Shown: in pieces, positions 6,185-13,479 of the stretch
Layout of the letters: each line of letters opens with the position of its first letter
How positions within the stretch are numbered: the first letter of the stretch is position 1
From: a virus
Virus record (IMG/VR): IMGVR_UViG_3300025853_000811
Span: 1-21,128 of that record
Direction: 5' to 3' (one strand)
Length of the DNA: 21,128 bases
Notes under the pieces: generated by a model
Told to the model about the DNA's origin: nothing
The model's database searches: none
What the model saw: the letters and a program-made list of their open reading frames with translations, nothing else
Translations under genes and position numbers: made by a program

Positions 6185-6681
6185 CATTTTCCCCTGCAAG
6201 AGCCCAGTGGTGCTACTGGCCTGTCCCCTGCAGCCGTCAAAAAATGACGGTAGGCAATAATGCCTCGGTACTCATTACTCCGCCCAGCCTCGCGCTGAGT
6301 CGTCCCTGCGTACTAGGCTGTCCCCGCGGGATGCCGTTCCGTACACCGCCTCACCAGACTTTGACCTTTCGGCTTGCAGTTGCCTGTTGTCATGGGTTAG
6401 GACAGAGCAGGACTATCGCTGGCTTAGTTACACGTTTCCGCAGCTGCAGTTTTATTAGGTCTGCGCCCGACCATCAGAGATTTTATCGGTCTTGATCTAC
6501 CACCCCGGTGGTGGCGAGAATCGCTAACTTTTAGCGGATTTGGCCAGGTACTTGACCCAATTGGTAGGATAAAAGAAAATACGCACATCGGCGTACCGTC
6601 TTTTCTCCCTGTCATTTGGGTCGGTACACCAGGCGCTACAACGCCACCGACAGCCCAAGTATACAAAAATACTTGAGCGAT
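6185..6681. ncRNA. Candidate structured non-coding RNA region
   Basis: This 500-bp stretch has no convincing gene in a genome otherwise without gaps, and is dense in inverted repeats. The strongest is a long imperfect stem of 6542-6560 with 6616-6633 (core GACCCAA/TTGGGTC, continuing GTAC/GTAC). It encloses a nested stem AAAAGA (6571-6576)/TCTTTT (6599-6604) and TACGC (6580-6584)/GCGTA (6591-6595). Others: CCGTCA/TGACGG (6234-6250), CCAGT/ACTGG (6204-6219), CCACC/GGTGG (6500-6511), CGCTAA/TTAGCG (6522-6536). Strand is unsettled: a G-U wobble in the long stem and the U8 terminator favour plus; the direction of all other genes favours minus. It matches no RNA family I can name. An origin of replication is an alternative. 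Confidence 0.45.
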
Positions 6682-6718
6682 AAAAAGCCCTGGCATCGCT
6701 CCGTCAGGGCTTTTTTTT
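6682..6718. terminator. Bidirectional intrinsic terminator
   Basis: Stem GCCCTG (6687-6692)/CAGGGC (6705-6710) with a 12-nt loop. The plus strand is followed by eight Ts, the minus strand by five. On the minus strand it starts at the stop codon of the 54-aa gene and so would end the recombination/replication operon. On the plus strand it would end any rightward transcript from the candidate RNA region. Confidence 0.75.
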
Positions 6719-6868
6719 GCGTACAAGTTGCTGATGCCGGACGTCCAGGGCCGTCATGATCTTGTTGCCTTTGGCCAGATATTCCTTGATGTCCTGCTCC
6801 AGCTTTTGCCGCAGCTCATCCTTCTTCTGCTGGCTTTGATTCGGCTTGACCGGGTCATTGATCGCCAT
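6704..6868 (-). CDS. Small helical charged phage protein
   Basis: A 54-aa ORF from ATG 6868, chosen because GGAG lies 7 nt upstream; it overlaps the DUF3310 gene by 14 bp. It is basic and helical (KKDELRQKLEQDIKEYLAKG), with an EYLAKGNKI motif reminiscent of small phage regulatory proteins, but no assignable family. Its stop codon lies in the terminator stem, making it the last gene of the operon that begins at 11.5 kb. Confidence 0.65.
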   Translation of the reverse strand: MAINDPVKPNQSQQKKDELRQKLEQDIKEYLAKGNKIMTALDVRHQQLVRKKKP

Positions 6869-7112
6869 ATTTCGTCTCCATCTCAATCAGCTTGTCCAGG
6901 TAGTGCTTGGCCTTGCGCAGATCCTCAATGCCATTCTTATCTGGATAGCGACCGATATATTTTATGACATTACCGCGCAGGTAGCCTATAAACTCCCTGG
7001 GCGTGAACCATGCTTCCATCGCTTCCCATTGCTGGATTGACTTGGAACGGTAGTGCTCGCCGCCGATCTGCACGTCATCAGATTTTGTTGTAGACAATTT
7101 TCCGCACTTCAT
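6855..7112 (-). CDS. DUF3310 protein (T7 gp1.7-like family)
   Basis: An 85-aa protein with the full DUF3310 signature: GGEHYRSKSIQQWEAM (17-32), then FIGYLRGNVIKYIGRY (about 41-56), DLRKAKHYLDKLIE (about 64-77). The family is widespread in phages and includes T7 gp1.7, a nucleotide kinase, so a role in nucleotide metabolism is possible; the catalytic mechanism in short members is unproven. ATG 7112 lies inside the preceding 48-aa gene, with a purine run (AGGGG) rather far upstream. GTG 7073 is a less likely start because it would sit without any ribosome site. Confidence 0.85.
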   Translation of the reverse strand: MKCGKLSTTKSDDVQIGGEHYRSKSIQQWEAMEAWFTPREFIGYLRGNVIKYIGRYPDKNGIEDLRKAKHYLDKLIEMETKYGDQ

Positions 7113-7224
7113 CAGGATGAACCCCTGTCATTTTGTAAATCTTCACTGGCTTGCGATCATCCTCAAAATATAGCGCCTTGATGTGCTTTTTCAGCTTTTC
7201 GGTTATCTTAATTTTTTTTGCCAT
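7078..7224 (-). CDS. Small basic HTH-like protein
   Basis: A 48-aa ORF from ATG 7224, with GAGGA about 10 nt upstream; it overlaps the NinG end by 22 bp and the DUF3310 start by 35 bp. It is very lysine-rich at the N-terminus (MAKKIKITEKLKKHIKALYF). The second half, KIYKMTGVHPDEVRKIVYNK, reads like a helix-turn-helix recognition unit. A DNA- or RNA-binding role is inferred. No known family recognised. Confidence 0.6.
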   Translation of the reverse strand: MAKKIKITEKLKKHIKALYFEDDRKPVKIYKMTGVHPDEVRKIVYNKI

Positions 7225-7766
7225 TTTCTGCAGATCCTCTTGAGTCGTTGTAGATCGTTTTTGTTGTAATTCCTGGGACGGTTATCATTTTCGATAACTT
7301 CAACCTTCGCCAGCCCGATTCGATCAATCAGGCGCTTGCGGTATTCCACCACGTTGCCGCTGAGATACCTGTTGCACTTCTTGCATTGGCCATGCGCGTT
7401 CAGGTAATGAAAACGTAAATGAGGAGCGCTGCCGACACTACGATAGTGCCCGCAATCGTAACCGCCGCCAACTCCACCAGGTGATAGAATGGTGTCGCAC
7501 GATATACAGCGCTTTCCGGCATCTCTGGCTCGTATGAGCGCATTGAATGCCTGCTGCGCTTCCTTTCGGTGATCTGATACCGTTTTCTGTTTGGCAAGCG
7601 TTTCACGCTTCTCGGCTTTGCGTTGCTTGTCATAGTTCTGCCTGCCAGCTTCGCTCCTGGAATACTCGATCAGATGCTCCATGCAGCAAAATGCCCGCAG
7701 CCTGCCAATCACAGCAGTTTCCGCAGGCACTTTCTTTCTGCATAGTGAACATCGCCTAGTTCGCAT
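7203..7766 (-). CDS. ninG: NinG-like recombination protein (lambda NinG/Rap family)
   Basis: A 187-aa protein with the NinG signature: paired cysteines CSLC at the start, CISCD, GYDCGHYRSVGSAPHLRFHY, then QCKKCNRYLSGN and YRKRLIDRIG. Lambda NinG (Rap) is a structure-specific endonuclease that resolves recombination intermediates in phage Red-type pathways. Its presence with SSB, exonuclease and annealing protein completes a lambda-like recombination set. Start ATG 7766 (MRTRRCSLC) overlaps the previous stop by 11 bp; a TTG at 7781 would add five residues. Length is close to the lambda protein (about 200 aa). Confidence 0.92.
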   Translation of the reverse strand: MRTRRCSLCRKKVPAETAVIGRLRAFCCMEHLIEYSRSEAGRQNYDKQRKAEKRETLAKQKTVSDHRKEAQQAFNALIRARDAGKRCISCDTILSPGGVGGGYDCGHYRSVGSAPHLRFHYLNAHGQCKKCNRYLSGNVVEYRKRLIDRIGLAKVEVIENDNRPRNYNKNDLQRLKRICRKWQKKLR

Positions 7767-8283
7767 CGCCCTGGTGAGCAAGTAGCGTGATCAAATCTTC
7801 CATCGCATTCAAATCAGAGATATTCATCATGCGATTTTCGGCCAGCTGTACTTTTTTATCCATCGAGCCTTTTTCCTGCAGCCAGCTTACTTCATCACTC
7901 CAGAATCTATCCTTTGTGATCCATCCCCACAGCGTTGCGTCATAATCACTCACTCCCGCAAACACATAGATGTCGGTGCGCTGGAATTCTTGATATGTGG
8001 GAATGCGACAATGCCAATCTGGTTGCGGCTCGTAGTTACTATGTGCAGTCTTTACATCAATAAACAGGCTGTCCACCCGGAAATCAAAATCAGTTGACTC
8101 CATCGCCAGGTATTGAAAATCAAGTTGATTGTCGATCAGGTATCTTCCGAATACCATTTCACCCATTAACCCAACCACTTGAGACTTGCGGCCATTCGCA
8201 ATCGTGCGCCCGTTCAGCGCCTCATCTCCGACTGCGCTGTCTGCAAAATCCCGCCAGTTCTGGCGTATCTTATACTTTATCAT
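7756..8283 (-). CDS. Putative PD-(D/E)XK nuclease-like protein
   Basis: A 175-aa protein from ATG 8283, which overlaps the previous gene by 14 bp (GGAG about 10 nt upstream). The segment VVGLMGEMVFGRYLI gives a Glu, DFDFRVDSLFIDVKT gives the D...D-V-K core, and TDIYVFAGVSDYDATLWGW a following strand, together the outline of the PD-(D/E)XK nuclease fold. It sits between NinB-like and NinG genes, so DNA processing is plausible. The fold call rests on motif spacing only, and the specific reaction is unknown. Confidence 0.6.
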   Translation of the reverse strand: MIKYKIRQNWRDFADSAVGDEALNGRTIANGRKSQVVGLMGEMVFGRYLIDNQLDFQYLAMESTDFDFRVDSLFIDVKTAHSNYEPQPDWHCRIPTYQEFQRTDIYVFAGVSDYDATLWGWITKDRFWSDEVSWLQEKGSMDKKVQLAENRMMNISDLNAMEDLITLLAHQGDAN

Positions 8284-8686
8284 TCTGCGGCCACTCCGGT
8301 ATTTTGATTCCAAATTTCTCGCCCATATGCCGAGCCAGCACTTCTTGCACTTTGGCATAGTCCTGGCGCTCAGCGTCTGCAGTTGATTCCTCGCCGATCA
8401 CAGCTTTCTGCAATGGCTTCCAGAGATGCTCCTTGGCATTATCTCGCGTCCAGGGAATTTCTACGCCTTCCTTCAATACAGCCCGCATATCCAGCCCGGC
8501 TTCATTCAGGCAATCAGCCAGGTGTTGTAGGAAAAGATGCAGTGCATTGTTTTGCTTTAATGTTCGCTGCTTCCCCGTAGTCCACTGGAAGGTGACATGC
8601 TTGTGCTGGTCGTATAGTTTTGCAACGTGCTTGATGAATTCTTTTTTCGTGAATTCAGAATTGACTACCCAGTGCTGCCCTTGCAT
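8270..8686 (-). CDS. NinB-like recombination-associated protein
   Basis: A 138-aa protein from ATG 8686, with GGAG 8 nt upstream and a 22-bp overlap with the primase. It contains [37 protein letters not shown] and [14 protein letters not shown], a pattern I know from phage proteins placed among recombination genes and often annotated NinB-like. Lambda NinB (Orf) is a recombination mediator that helps load annealing proteins on SSB-coated DNA. Similarity to lambda NinB itself is limited, so the family assignment is moderate, but the operon context supports it. Confidence 0.6.
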   Translation of the reverse strand: MQGQHWVVNSEFTKKEFIKHVAKLYDQHKHVTFQWTTGKQRTLKQNNALHLFLQHLADCLNEAGLDMRAVLKEGVEIPWTRDNAKEHLWKPLQKAVIGEESTADAERQDYAKVQEVLARHMGEKFGIKIPEWPQNDKV

Positions 8687-9597
8687 TTGTCTCGCTCCAC
8701 ATAATCCGCAAAATCAGTGCCAACGCGCTCTGGCACATGAACCCGTACTCCAATCTCATTCGATAATCTCTTAGCCAGCGAATACGCTGCAGCCTGGCCT
8801 GTATAACTGGCATCGTTATCAGCAAAGATGTGTAAATCTTTCACCTCTGCCGGTGGATTGAATTTCTCCAACAATCCAGCAGTCGCCGCTGCCCAGCATG
8901 GCATGTTGTACAGCTTCATCACCGCCAGGGCAGTCTCGATGCCTTCGGCAATGCCCATCTCTGGATACACATCAGACAAGCGTATAGCGCCGCCGGTAAC
9001 TGTGCCGCACTTTGGCATGATCTTCTTCGCTGCTGGGACTGGAGCCTTCTTGCCGTCTGGCGTCAGATAGGTAATGTGCAACGTCACTGCCTGCCCGTTG
9101 TTCCATAGCTGGCCCAGCATCGCAGGATACTTTCCAAGCAATGCCCCGGAATCGTAATACGGCAACCCTGGATGAAAATACAGGTGATGCGTATACGGGA
9201 GCCCACGATTGCGTAGGTATAAACGCATCGCGCTGATTTCCGCATCGGTGTCGCAGCCACGCATAATCTGCTGCAGTCGTTTGCGGTTCTTATCATAGTC
9301 TTGGTCAAGCGGTGTTTGCTTGCGAGCTGGTACATCGCCCACCAGAGCAAATATCTTCTTGGCGACTTCCTTCGCGCTCAGTCTGGTAATCAGCTGCGCG
9401 AGTTTCCATCCGTCACCTGCACCGCAGCAGTTGCAGTAGTACGTCCCATCGCCGCCTTTATCATCAAAACGGAAACGGTCTTTTCCACCGCAGATCGGGC
9501 ATGGCCCGTGAATGTTTTTGAGATAGGTTTCATCAATACCGAGCGCAATCAGTAATCCATGCCATCGGCCCCTGGCCTTTAGCATGACATCACTCAT
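8665..9597 (-). CDS. Phage DNA primase with zinc ribbon and TOPRIM domain
   Basis: A 310-aa protein from ATG 9597, which overlaps the HTH gene stop (ATGAGTGA). It has an N-terminal Cys4 zinc ribbon (C33, C36, C55, C58; [15 protein letters not shown]) of the P4-alpha/DnaG type. A TOPRIM domain follows, with the catalytic Glu in [11 protein letters not shown] (about 216-226), the DND of LHIFADND (about 255-262) and GTDFADYVE near the end. It makes RNA primers for phage replication. There is no fused helicase domain; a separate helicase is encoded at 4626-6137. Length is typical of a primase-only phage protein. Confidence 0.9.
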   Translation of the reverse strand: MSDVMLKARGRWHGLLIALGIDETYLKNIHGPCPICGGKDRFRFDDKGGDGTYYCNCCGAGDGWKLAQLITRLSAKEVAKKIFALVGDVPARKQTPLDQDYDKNRKRLQQIMRGCDTDAEISAMRLYLRNRGLPYTHHLYFHPGLPYYDSGALLGKYPAMLGQLWNNGQAVTLHITYLTPDGKKAPVPAAKKIMPKCGTVTGGAIRLSDVYPEMGIAEGIETALAVMKLYNMPCWAAATAGLLEKFNPPAEVKDLHIFADNDASYTGQAAAYSLAKRLSNEIGVRVHVPERVGTDFADYVERDKCKGSTG

Positions 9598-9829
9598 TGT
9601 AGTCCCAGCCTTGATTGGAATACTTTGCAAGAAAGTCGCTGATGCGCTCATCAAAAACGCTGGCGATCCGAATTGCTACTGATAGCTTGATGTCTTTTGC
9701 TTTTACCCATCGAGCAACAGTTTGCGGTCTGACGCCTAATTCGCGAGCAATATCGGCCTGGCGAATATAGGTGCATTTTTGCGCGTTGCGAACAGCTTTA
9801 CCAAAGTCTAAAATGTCGGTGTTGTTCAT
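9590..9829 (-). CDS. Small HTH DNA-binding protein (Cro/XRE-like)
   Basis: A 79-aa protein from ATG 9829, with AGGGA about 6 nt upstream. Residues about 23-45 ([20 protein letters not shown]) form a clear helix-turn-helix. It overlaps the primase start by 8 bp. A transcriptional regulator, perhaps acting on the operators at 4.35 kb or 11.5 kb, is plausible but only inferred; a replication-initiation role is also possible given its place between SSB and primase. Confidence 0.7.
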   Translation of the reverse strand: MNNTDILDFGKAVRNAQKCTYIRQADIARELGVRPQTVARWVKAKDIKLSVAIRIASVFDERISDFLAKYSNQGWDYNE

Positions 9830-9849
9830 TATCTTCCCTTGAGAGTTTC

Positions 9850-9876
9850 GGCCCGCCTTGCAGCGGGCCTTTTTTT
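9850..9876 (+). terminator. Intrinsic terminator-like hairpin, U-tract on the plus strand only
   Basis: GGCCCGC (9850-9856) and GCGGGCC (9863-9869) form a 7-bp GC stem with a 6-nt loop followed by seven Ts on the plus strand. On the minus strand, where the genes run, it lies between the SSB stop and the HTH start with no T-tract, so there it may act as an mRNA-stability or processing hairpin. Confidence 0.6.
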
Positions 9877-9878
9877 AT

Positions 9879-10280
9879 CTAAAACGGGATGTCCTCGAAT
9901 TGATCCTCATTGTCCTGTTTTTGTTGAGAATTATCAACAGAACCGGACGATTCAACGCGATTTAACATCTGTAATTGATTGGCAACGATCTCGGTGCTGT
10001 ATTTCTTCACACCGTCCTGCTCCCAGCTGCGCGTCTGAATCTTGCCTTCAATGTAGAGTTTGCTGCCCTTGCGAACATAATTCTCCACGATGTTGGCCAG
10101 ATTGCCGAATACCACAACGCGGTGCCATTCAGTCTTTTCCTGCTTGTCGCCGGTGTTCTTGTCCTTCCAGGTTTCGCTAGTCGCAACTGAAAGATTTGCA
10201 ACGGCGTTGCCGTTTGGCATGTGACGTATTTCCGGGTCCTGACCGACATTCCCGATCAGCATTGCTTTATTGAGACTCAT
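9879..10280 (-). CDS. ssb: Single-stranded DNA-binding protein SSB
   Basis: A 133-aa OB-fold SSB: starts [20 protein letters not shown], contains [21 protein letters not shown] and [20 protein letters not shown], then an acidic, Gln-rich linker and the C-terminal tip EDIPF used to dock partner proteins. It coats ssDNA during replication and recombination. Start ATG 10280 shares a base with the exonuclease stop (TAATG) and has AGGAG 6 nt upstream. The intact DIPF tip suggests it also recruits partners, possibly host proteins. Confidence 0.97.
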   Translation of the reverse strand: MSLNKAMLIGNVGQDPEIRHMPNGNAVANLSVATSETWKDKNTGDKQEKTEWHRVVVFGNLANIVENYVRKGSKLYIEGKIQTRSWEQDGVKKYSTEIVANQLQMLNRVESSGSVDNSQQKQDNEDQFEDIPF

Positions 10281-10882
10281 TATTTTCTCCTGAGTTTTTC
10301 TACGTTCAGATTTATTATTTCCACTGCTTGACCAACCAAAGCAGCAAGTTCGCCGATGTATTCTTCATCGCGATACGTTCGCACCATCAGCGGTTTCATG
10401 GTCGGATGGTAGGCGAAAAAATCGCACCACTCGCGCCCAGTAATCCAAAGCTGGCCCTGGACCTGCGGCTTGTACTTTGCAGGCAGCCATTCTTCCCGCA
10501 GATACTCCACCATCGTTCCTGGTTGCGGGCACTTGATTTCAAGCAGCCCATCATCTCCCACCAGCCCGTCAGGTGATGCGCCTGCGTCCATCGTATCGTG
10601 CAGGCAAAGCCCGATTTCAAACACTTCCACGTCATAGGCGATCTCGTAGAACGCCCGTGCCTCTGGCTCAGTGTCAGTGCCGTGCTGCATCGCATCGGTG
10701 ACTTTGACGTATGTCGGCTCGCCAGTGATCTTCTCGGCGATCAGCTGATTGCAGTATGCCGCCATCTGTGCAGATTGCTTGCCGGTCGGCGTGATGATCT
10801 TGCCAAATTGCGAGGCGGTCGGAATGCCCAACCGCGCCGCGTACCAGCCTTCGCTGCGTTGCTCGTGCTCAGTGACTCGCAT
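10280..10882 (-). CDS. YqaJ-family (lambda exonuclease-like) recombination nuclease
   Basis: A 200-aa alkaline-exonuclease-type protein of the YqaJ/lambda-exo superfamily. Signature [16 protein letters not shown] (about 9-24), then the PD-(D/E)XK core [17 protein letters not shown] (D105, E115, K117) and [17 protein letters not shown] (about 140-156). It resects one strand of dsDNA ends to give 3' tails for the annealing protein encoded just upstream. Start ATG 10882 (MRVTEHEQ) has GGAG 7 nt upstream and a 14-bp overlap with the previous gene; an upstream in-frame start at 10936 lacks a comparable site. Confidence 0.93.
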   Translation of the reverse strand: MRVTEHEQRSEGWYAARLGIPTASQFGKIITPTGKQSAQMAAYCNQLIAEKITGEPTYVKVTDAMQHGTDTEPEARAFYEIAYDVEVFEIGLCLHDTMDAGASPDGLVGDDGLLEIKCPQPGTMVEYLREEWLPAKYKPQVQGQLWITGREWCDFFAYHPTMKPLMVRTYRDEEYIGELAALVGQAVEIINLNVEKLRRK

Positions 10883-11462
10883 TGGCCTGCTCCATCTTGT
10901 TGAGTTTGATTTCCAATGCCTGAGTCGCTTTCTCAAGCTGTCCTTGTGTCAAATCTTCCGGCTTATCCACGCCGAACGCCTTGGCGAACTTCTCCCGATC
11001 TGATTCGGTTTTAGTCAGCAGATCATCAATCTTGCTCCACTGGTCATCGTTCAGCGGTTCGCTTTGCTTTGCCTGTTCAGCAGCAGGCAAATCTTCGCCA
11101 GCATAGATGTAATGGCCCAGCCCGAACATTGCCAGACACTTGGTCAGGCAGCGCATCTTGCTAGTATTCATCTGGAAAGCGCCAGGATTCGGTATTGCCT
11201 TGTTGCGATGATCCATCACCGGCAGCCACATGGTACGGCTGCAGGCTCCGATGCTCACTGTGCAGTAGACTGTCACAGTGCCATCGGCATGGATCTCATG
11301 CTCGCCAAAGGCATACTCGGCTTCTGGGTAGTGCTCCATCAGAACGCCCCAAGCCCATGCCCAGGATAGATATGTCAGGTTGCCCTTCTGCTCAACGTGA
11401 TTGCTCACATCAATAGCGGACAGCGTTTGCCAGATGTCACCGGCGGTAGGTGTTTTACTCAT
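10869..11462 (-). CDS. Single-strand annealing protein, DUF1071 (Sak3-like) family
   Basis: A 197-aa protein with NLTYLSWAWAWGVLMEHYP (about 28-46) and SKMRCLTKCLAMFGLGHYIYAGED (about 101-124), the hallmarks of the DUF1071/Sak3-like phage annealing family. The C-terminal third is charged and helical, as usual for SSAPs. It anneals complementary ssDNA and pairs with the adjacent YqaJ exonuclease in a Red-like two-component system. Start ATG 11462 has AGGAG 6 nt upstream. It is the first gene behind the 11.5 kb promoter. Confidence 0.87.
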   Translation of the reverse strand: MSKTPTAGDIWQTLSAIDVSNHVEQKGNLTYLSWAWAWGVLMEHYPEAEYAFGEHEIHADGTVTVYCTVSIGACSRTMWLPVMDHRNKAIPNPGAFQMNTSKMRCLTKCLAMFGLGHYIYAGEDLPAAEQAKQSEPLNDDQWSKIDDLLTKTESDREKFAKAFGVDKPEDLTQGQLEKATQALEIKLNKMEQANASH

Positions 11463-11501
11463 TGTTCGCTCCTATACCCGGCAGAATTACCGGTGACGGC
11501 A

Positions 11502-11531
11502 ATTATTAACCGAAACGGAGCCAAATGTAAA
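11502..11531 (-). promoter_or_regulatory. Predicted sigma70-type promoter of the recombination/replication operon
   Basis: On the minus strand TTTACA (11526-11531) and AATAAT (11502-11507) are spaced by 18 bp, each matching the consensus at 5 of 6 positions. A leader of about 35 nt would precede the annealing-protein gene. The -35 region lies in the element shared with the 4.36 kb promoter. The leader contains two CCGG motifs but no clear terminator. Confidence 0.55.
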
Positions 11532-11544
11532 TAGATTTGATAAC
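11521..11544 (-). repeat. 24-bp promoter-associated element, copy B
   Basis: Begins GTTATCAAATCTA and ends TTTACATTTGG on the minus strand; identical to 4375-4398 at 21 of 24 positions. It reaches from the last base of the endolysin stop codon into the -35 box. Shared position at two operon starts points to co-regulation. Confidence 0.65.
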
Positions 11545-11927
11545 TAATATGACCAAATTGTAGGACGTGGCCCGCCAAATTCGTGGTCTTGCGCTATGTC
11601 CAGGTGGATAAACCTGCCCGTCCGCTTCTGCTGGATGCCGATGCCGGTGAAGCAACCCATCGCCAAAGCCGCTGAGAGCACCGTCAGGGCATTTTCTCCT
11701 GACAGTGATATATCCACAGCCACCCCGCCGGAATGTGGCCCAGGGACGCTCTTACTGGCTTCTGCGGGATGCTTTGGGCAGCGGTAGCCGGATGTGATGA
11801 TTAGCGGGAAATCGCAGATAGTTCGCAGGCTATCCAGCAGCTCCAGGAGCCGGGGCGACATCTCGGAGCCGTCTGAATCGCATTCACCACACCGGCAGGC
11901 AAATTCTGCCAGCTTGAAATATCTCAT
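11544..11927 (-). CDS. M15-family peptidoglycan endopeptidase (endolysin)
   Basis: A 127-aa zinc peptidase of the M15 (DD-carboxypeptidase/VanY-like, Peptidase_M15_3) type. SGYRCPKHP at 46-54, HSGGVAVD at 65-72 (H65, D72 metal ligands) and RFIHLD at 105-110 (H108) supply the usual catalytic and zinc residues. It cuts cell-wall peptides at lysis. It lacks a signal peptide and so probably depends on a holin. Start ATG 11927 overlaps the preceding stop by 4 bp. The extra cysteines at 11, 13 and 16 are unexplained. The preceding small membrane protein is a candidate partner. Confidence 0.9.
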   Translation of the reverse strand: MRYFKLAEFACRCGECDSDGSEMSPRLLELLDSLRTICDFPLIITSGYRCPKHPAEASKSVPGPHSGGVAVDISLSGENALTVLSAALAMGCFTGIGIQQKRTGRFIHLDIAQDHEFGGPRPTIWSY

Positions 11928-12184
11928 TCGCTGAGATTGATGAACTTGGCAACCGCACCTTCGATCTGATCGTCAATAAAGCCATCCACCGCATCAATGG
12001 CTTCATCAGCGATTTCAGCGTATTTCGCCGCCATGATGATCGCAGTCTTAACAGCCTCGAATTTTTGTTTGCCGTGGCCGCCTTCTGGCAGTTGTTCCTC
12101 GGCGCTCAGAACCAGAGTCTTGATGGAAGTGATGATAAATACAACAAATCTGCCGATTTCAAATGCGAGTTTCAGTTTGTTCAT
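11924..12184 (-). CDS. Small membrane protein, possible holin (LLH-like)
   Basis: An 86-aa protein with one N-terminal hydrophobic helix (about 7-27, FEIGRFVVFIITSIKTLVLS), then EEQLPEGGHGKQKFEAVKTAI and a helical acidic tail. This layout resembles LLH-type phage holins, and the gene is coupled to the endolysin by a 4-bp overlap. A second holin-like gene lies at 15005-15412, so which one is the functional lysis holin is open; this one might instead be a regulator or accessory lysis protein. Confidence 0.55.
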   Translation of the reverse strand: MNKLKLAFEIGRFVVFIITSIKTLVLSAEEQLPEGGHGKQKFEAVKTAIIMAAKYAEIADEAIDAVDGFIDDQIEGAVAKFINLSE

Positions 12185-12321
12185 TTCTTTGCCCTTGCTT
12201 TCGCTTTACGCGCTACCGATAGAGCAATAGCTGTCGCTTGTTTTCGCGACTTGCCTGCTCGCATCTCGCGCTTGATGTTTTCAGAGATGGATTTACCGCT
12301 ATAACCTTGGATTAGTGGCAT
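12181..12321 (-). CDS. Conserved small basic phage protein (DUF6496-like)
   Basis: A 46-aa ORF from ATG 12321, linked by a 1-bp overlap upstream (TAATG) and a 4-bp overlap downstream (ATGA). The sequence opens MPLIQGYSGKSISENIKREM and continues AGKSRKQATAIALSVARKA, the pattern of a short protein repeatedly found in phages and some bacteria (DUF6496-like). Function unknown; strongly basic, perhaps nucleic-acid binding. The familiar sequence makes it a real gene despite its size. Confidence 0.75.
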   Translation of the reverse strand: MPLIQGYSGKSISENIKREMRAGKSRKQATAIALSVARKAKARAKK

Positions 12322-13058
12322 TAGTCACGTCCCCAGGCGTTTTTTAACAATACTGCTTCAACGAATATAGCCACTTCGTTCGTGCCAGAACTGGATTTGA
12401 CATCGAACTCAAAGTCCGTGCATTCATTGATGCGGAATGGCACCTGCCGGTCATAGCTGATTTGAGTCGTGGCCGATGTCGCCCTGGCTGTATTGATAAC
12501 AAGTCCTTCTTTGGAAATCGTCTTATTTCTCAAAGTCAGATATTTGTTCGGGTTTGCGGTCGCAGAGTTCAAATCTATTCGAAACAGATACAGCGAATGA
12601 TCAGCCGGGACAGTATAGACGCACATCTGTGAGATACCTTCACCGATGCCAATATATCCATAAGTCGTGCCGCCATTGGTCACAGATATATTTCCAGCGT
12701 GAGTGCCGTCCAGGTTGATCACCTGGTTGATTCTCAAGAATTCTACTTGGCCAGCGACCGGCGTAGTCGCATCAGTGCCGTCAGTGGTGATGATCTCGAT
12801 CACTTCATCATAGAATTCATCCAGCCCGGTGATCTTGATGCGCTTGTTTGTGTCTCCAGAGTTAGAACTGGATACCGACATGACAACAGCAGATGCTGGT
12901 CTGGAATAAACGCCACCGAAATTCCAGATTGTTTCGTAGGTAGTCCCAACGTCGGGATTATAGCCAAACAGATTCAGTACACGGGCTTCAGCGATGTTGC
13001 CTCTGGCTATATCAAAAAGAGTATGCCCGGACGGGTTCAGGTTGGTGTATTCGCTCAT
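12321..13058 (-). CDS. Putative virion structural protein
   Basis: A 245-aa beta-rich protein without signal peptide. Segments such as DIARGNIAEARVLNLFGYNP, ETIWNFGGVYSRP and GDTNKRIKITGLDEFYDEV match a family of unnamed structural proteins common in environmental phages. It shows no catalytic motif. GGTGGA lies about 5 nt before ATG 13058, which overlaps the previous stop by 4 bp. A role as head decoration or tail component is inferred only. Confidence 0.6.
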   Translation of the reverse strand: MSEYTNLNPSGHTLFDIARGNIAEARVLNLFGYNPDVGTTYETIWNFGGVYSRPASAVVMSVSSSNSGDTNKRIKITGLDEFYDEVIEIITTDGTDATTPVAGQVEFLRINQVINLDGTHAGNISVTNGGTTYGYIGIGEGISQMCVYTVPADHSLYLFRIDLNSATANPNKYLTLRNKTISKEGLVINTARATSATTQISYDRQVPFRINECTDFEFDVKSSSGTNEVAIFVEAVLLKNAWGRD

Positions 13059-13306
13059 TGCTTTCCACCGAATTCAAAGTATATCCCGGTCGCTATGAGC
13101 GCCAGGATCGCAGTTGTAATGATGCGAGTAATGGTATGTCCGACTGTTTTGCGCGTATCGCGCCAAACTTCCAGCAATGATCGCAATTCGCGTATATCGT
13201 CATAGGCTTTTTCATCGCCCATGCCGATGTCCTTCAGGGCTTGCTGTGCGCCTTTTTTCGCAGCTCTGTCCAGGAGCAGCTCAAGTTCTGCATCATTCAT
13301 ATTCAT
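13055..13306 (-). CDS. Small tail-anchored membrane protein (DUF6127-like)
   Basis: About 83 aa with a helical N-terminal part (DAELELLLDRAAKKGAQQAL, then DDIRELRSLLEVWRDTRKT) and one C-terminal membrane helix (about residues 60-79, ITRIITTAILALIATGIYF). This matches small phage proteins classed as DUF6127, as far as I recall. Several ATGs lie close together (13306, 13300); the choice is uncertain because none has a clear ribosome site. It overlaps the previous gene by 14 bp. A structural, lysis or superinfection role cannot be decided. Confidence 0.6.
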   Translation of the reverse strand: MNMNDAELELLLDRAAKKGAQQALKDIGMGDEKAYDDIRELRSLLEVWRDTRKTVGHTITRIITTAILALIATGIYFEFGGKQ

Positions 13307-13475
13307 CAACTAGCGCACTAATCGGCACGACCTTCAGTTCAGTTTGCTTTGTATTGGACTTCTGGCCTTCATAGGAGGCGATCAGCTCAACCAATTCCAT
13401 GATTTCCTCGACGGTATATTGACCGTGCCCATAGTAGAGTATTGATAAAACCAATTCAGCGGGCTTGTACTGCAT
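13293..13475 (-). CDS. Small hypothetical protein
   Basis: A 60-aa ORF from ATG 13475, 4 bp after the previous stop, with GTGGTG 5 nt upstream. The sequence has a helical centre (YTVEEIMELVELIASYEGQ) and an acidic tail; no family recognised. I chose this start over an in-frame one at 13544 because that region is already covered by the preceding gene. Confidence 0.55.
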   Translation of the reverse strand: MQYKPAELVLSILYYGHGQYTVEEIMELVELIASYEGQKSNTKQTELKVVPISALVDEYE

Positions 13476-13479
13476 ACCA

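Noticed and set aside
6185-6718. Group I or group II intron, tRNA, tmRNA or RNase P in the gap
   Set aside because: I found no group II domain V, no group I core, no tRNA cloverleaf and no interrupted gene on the flanks.
6424-6726. 100-codon minus-strand ORF across the terminator and the candidate RNA region
   Set aside because: It begins in the terminator, overlaps the end of the 54-aa gene, reads through many hairpins and has an unconvincing composition with no ribosome site.
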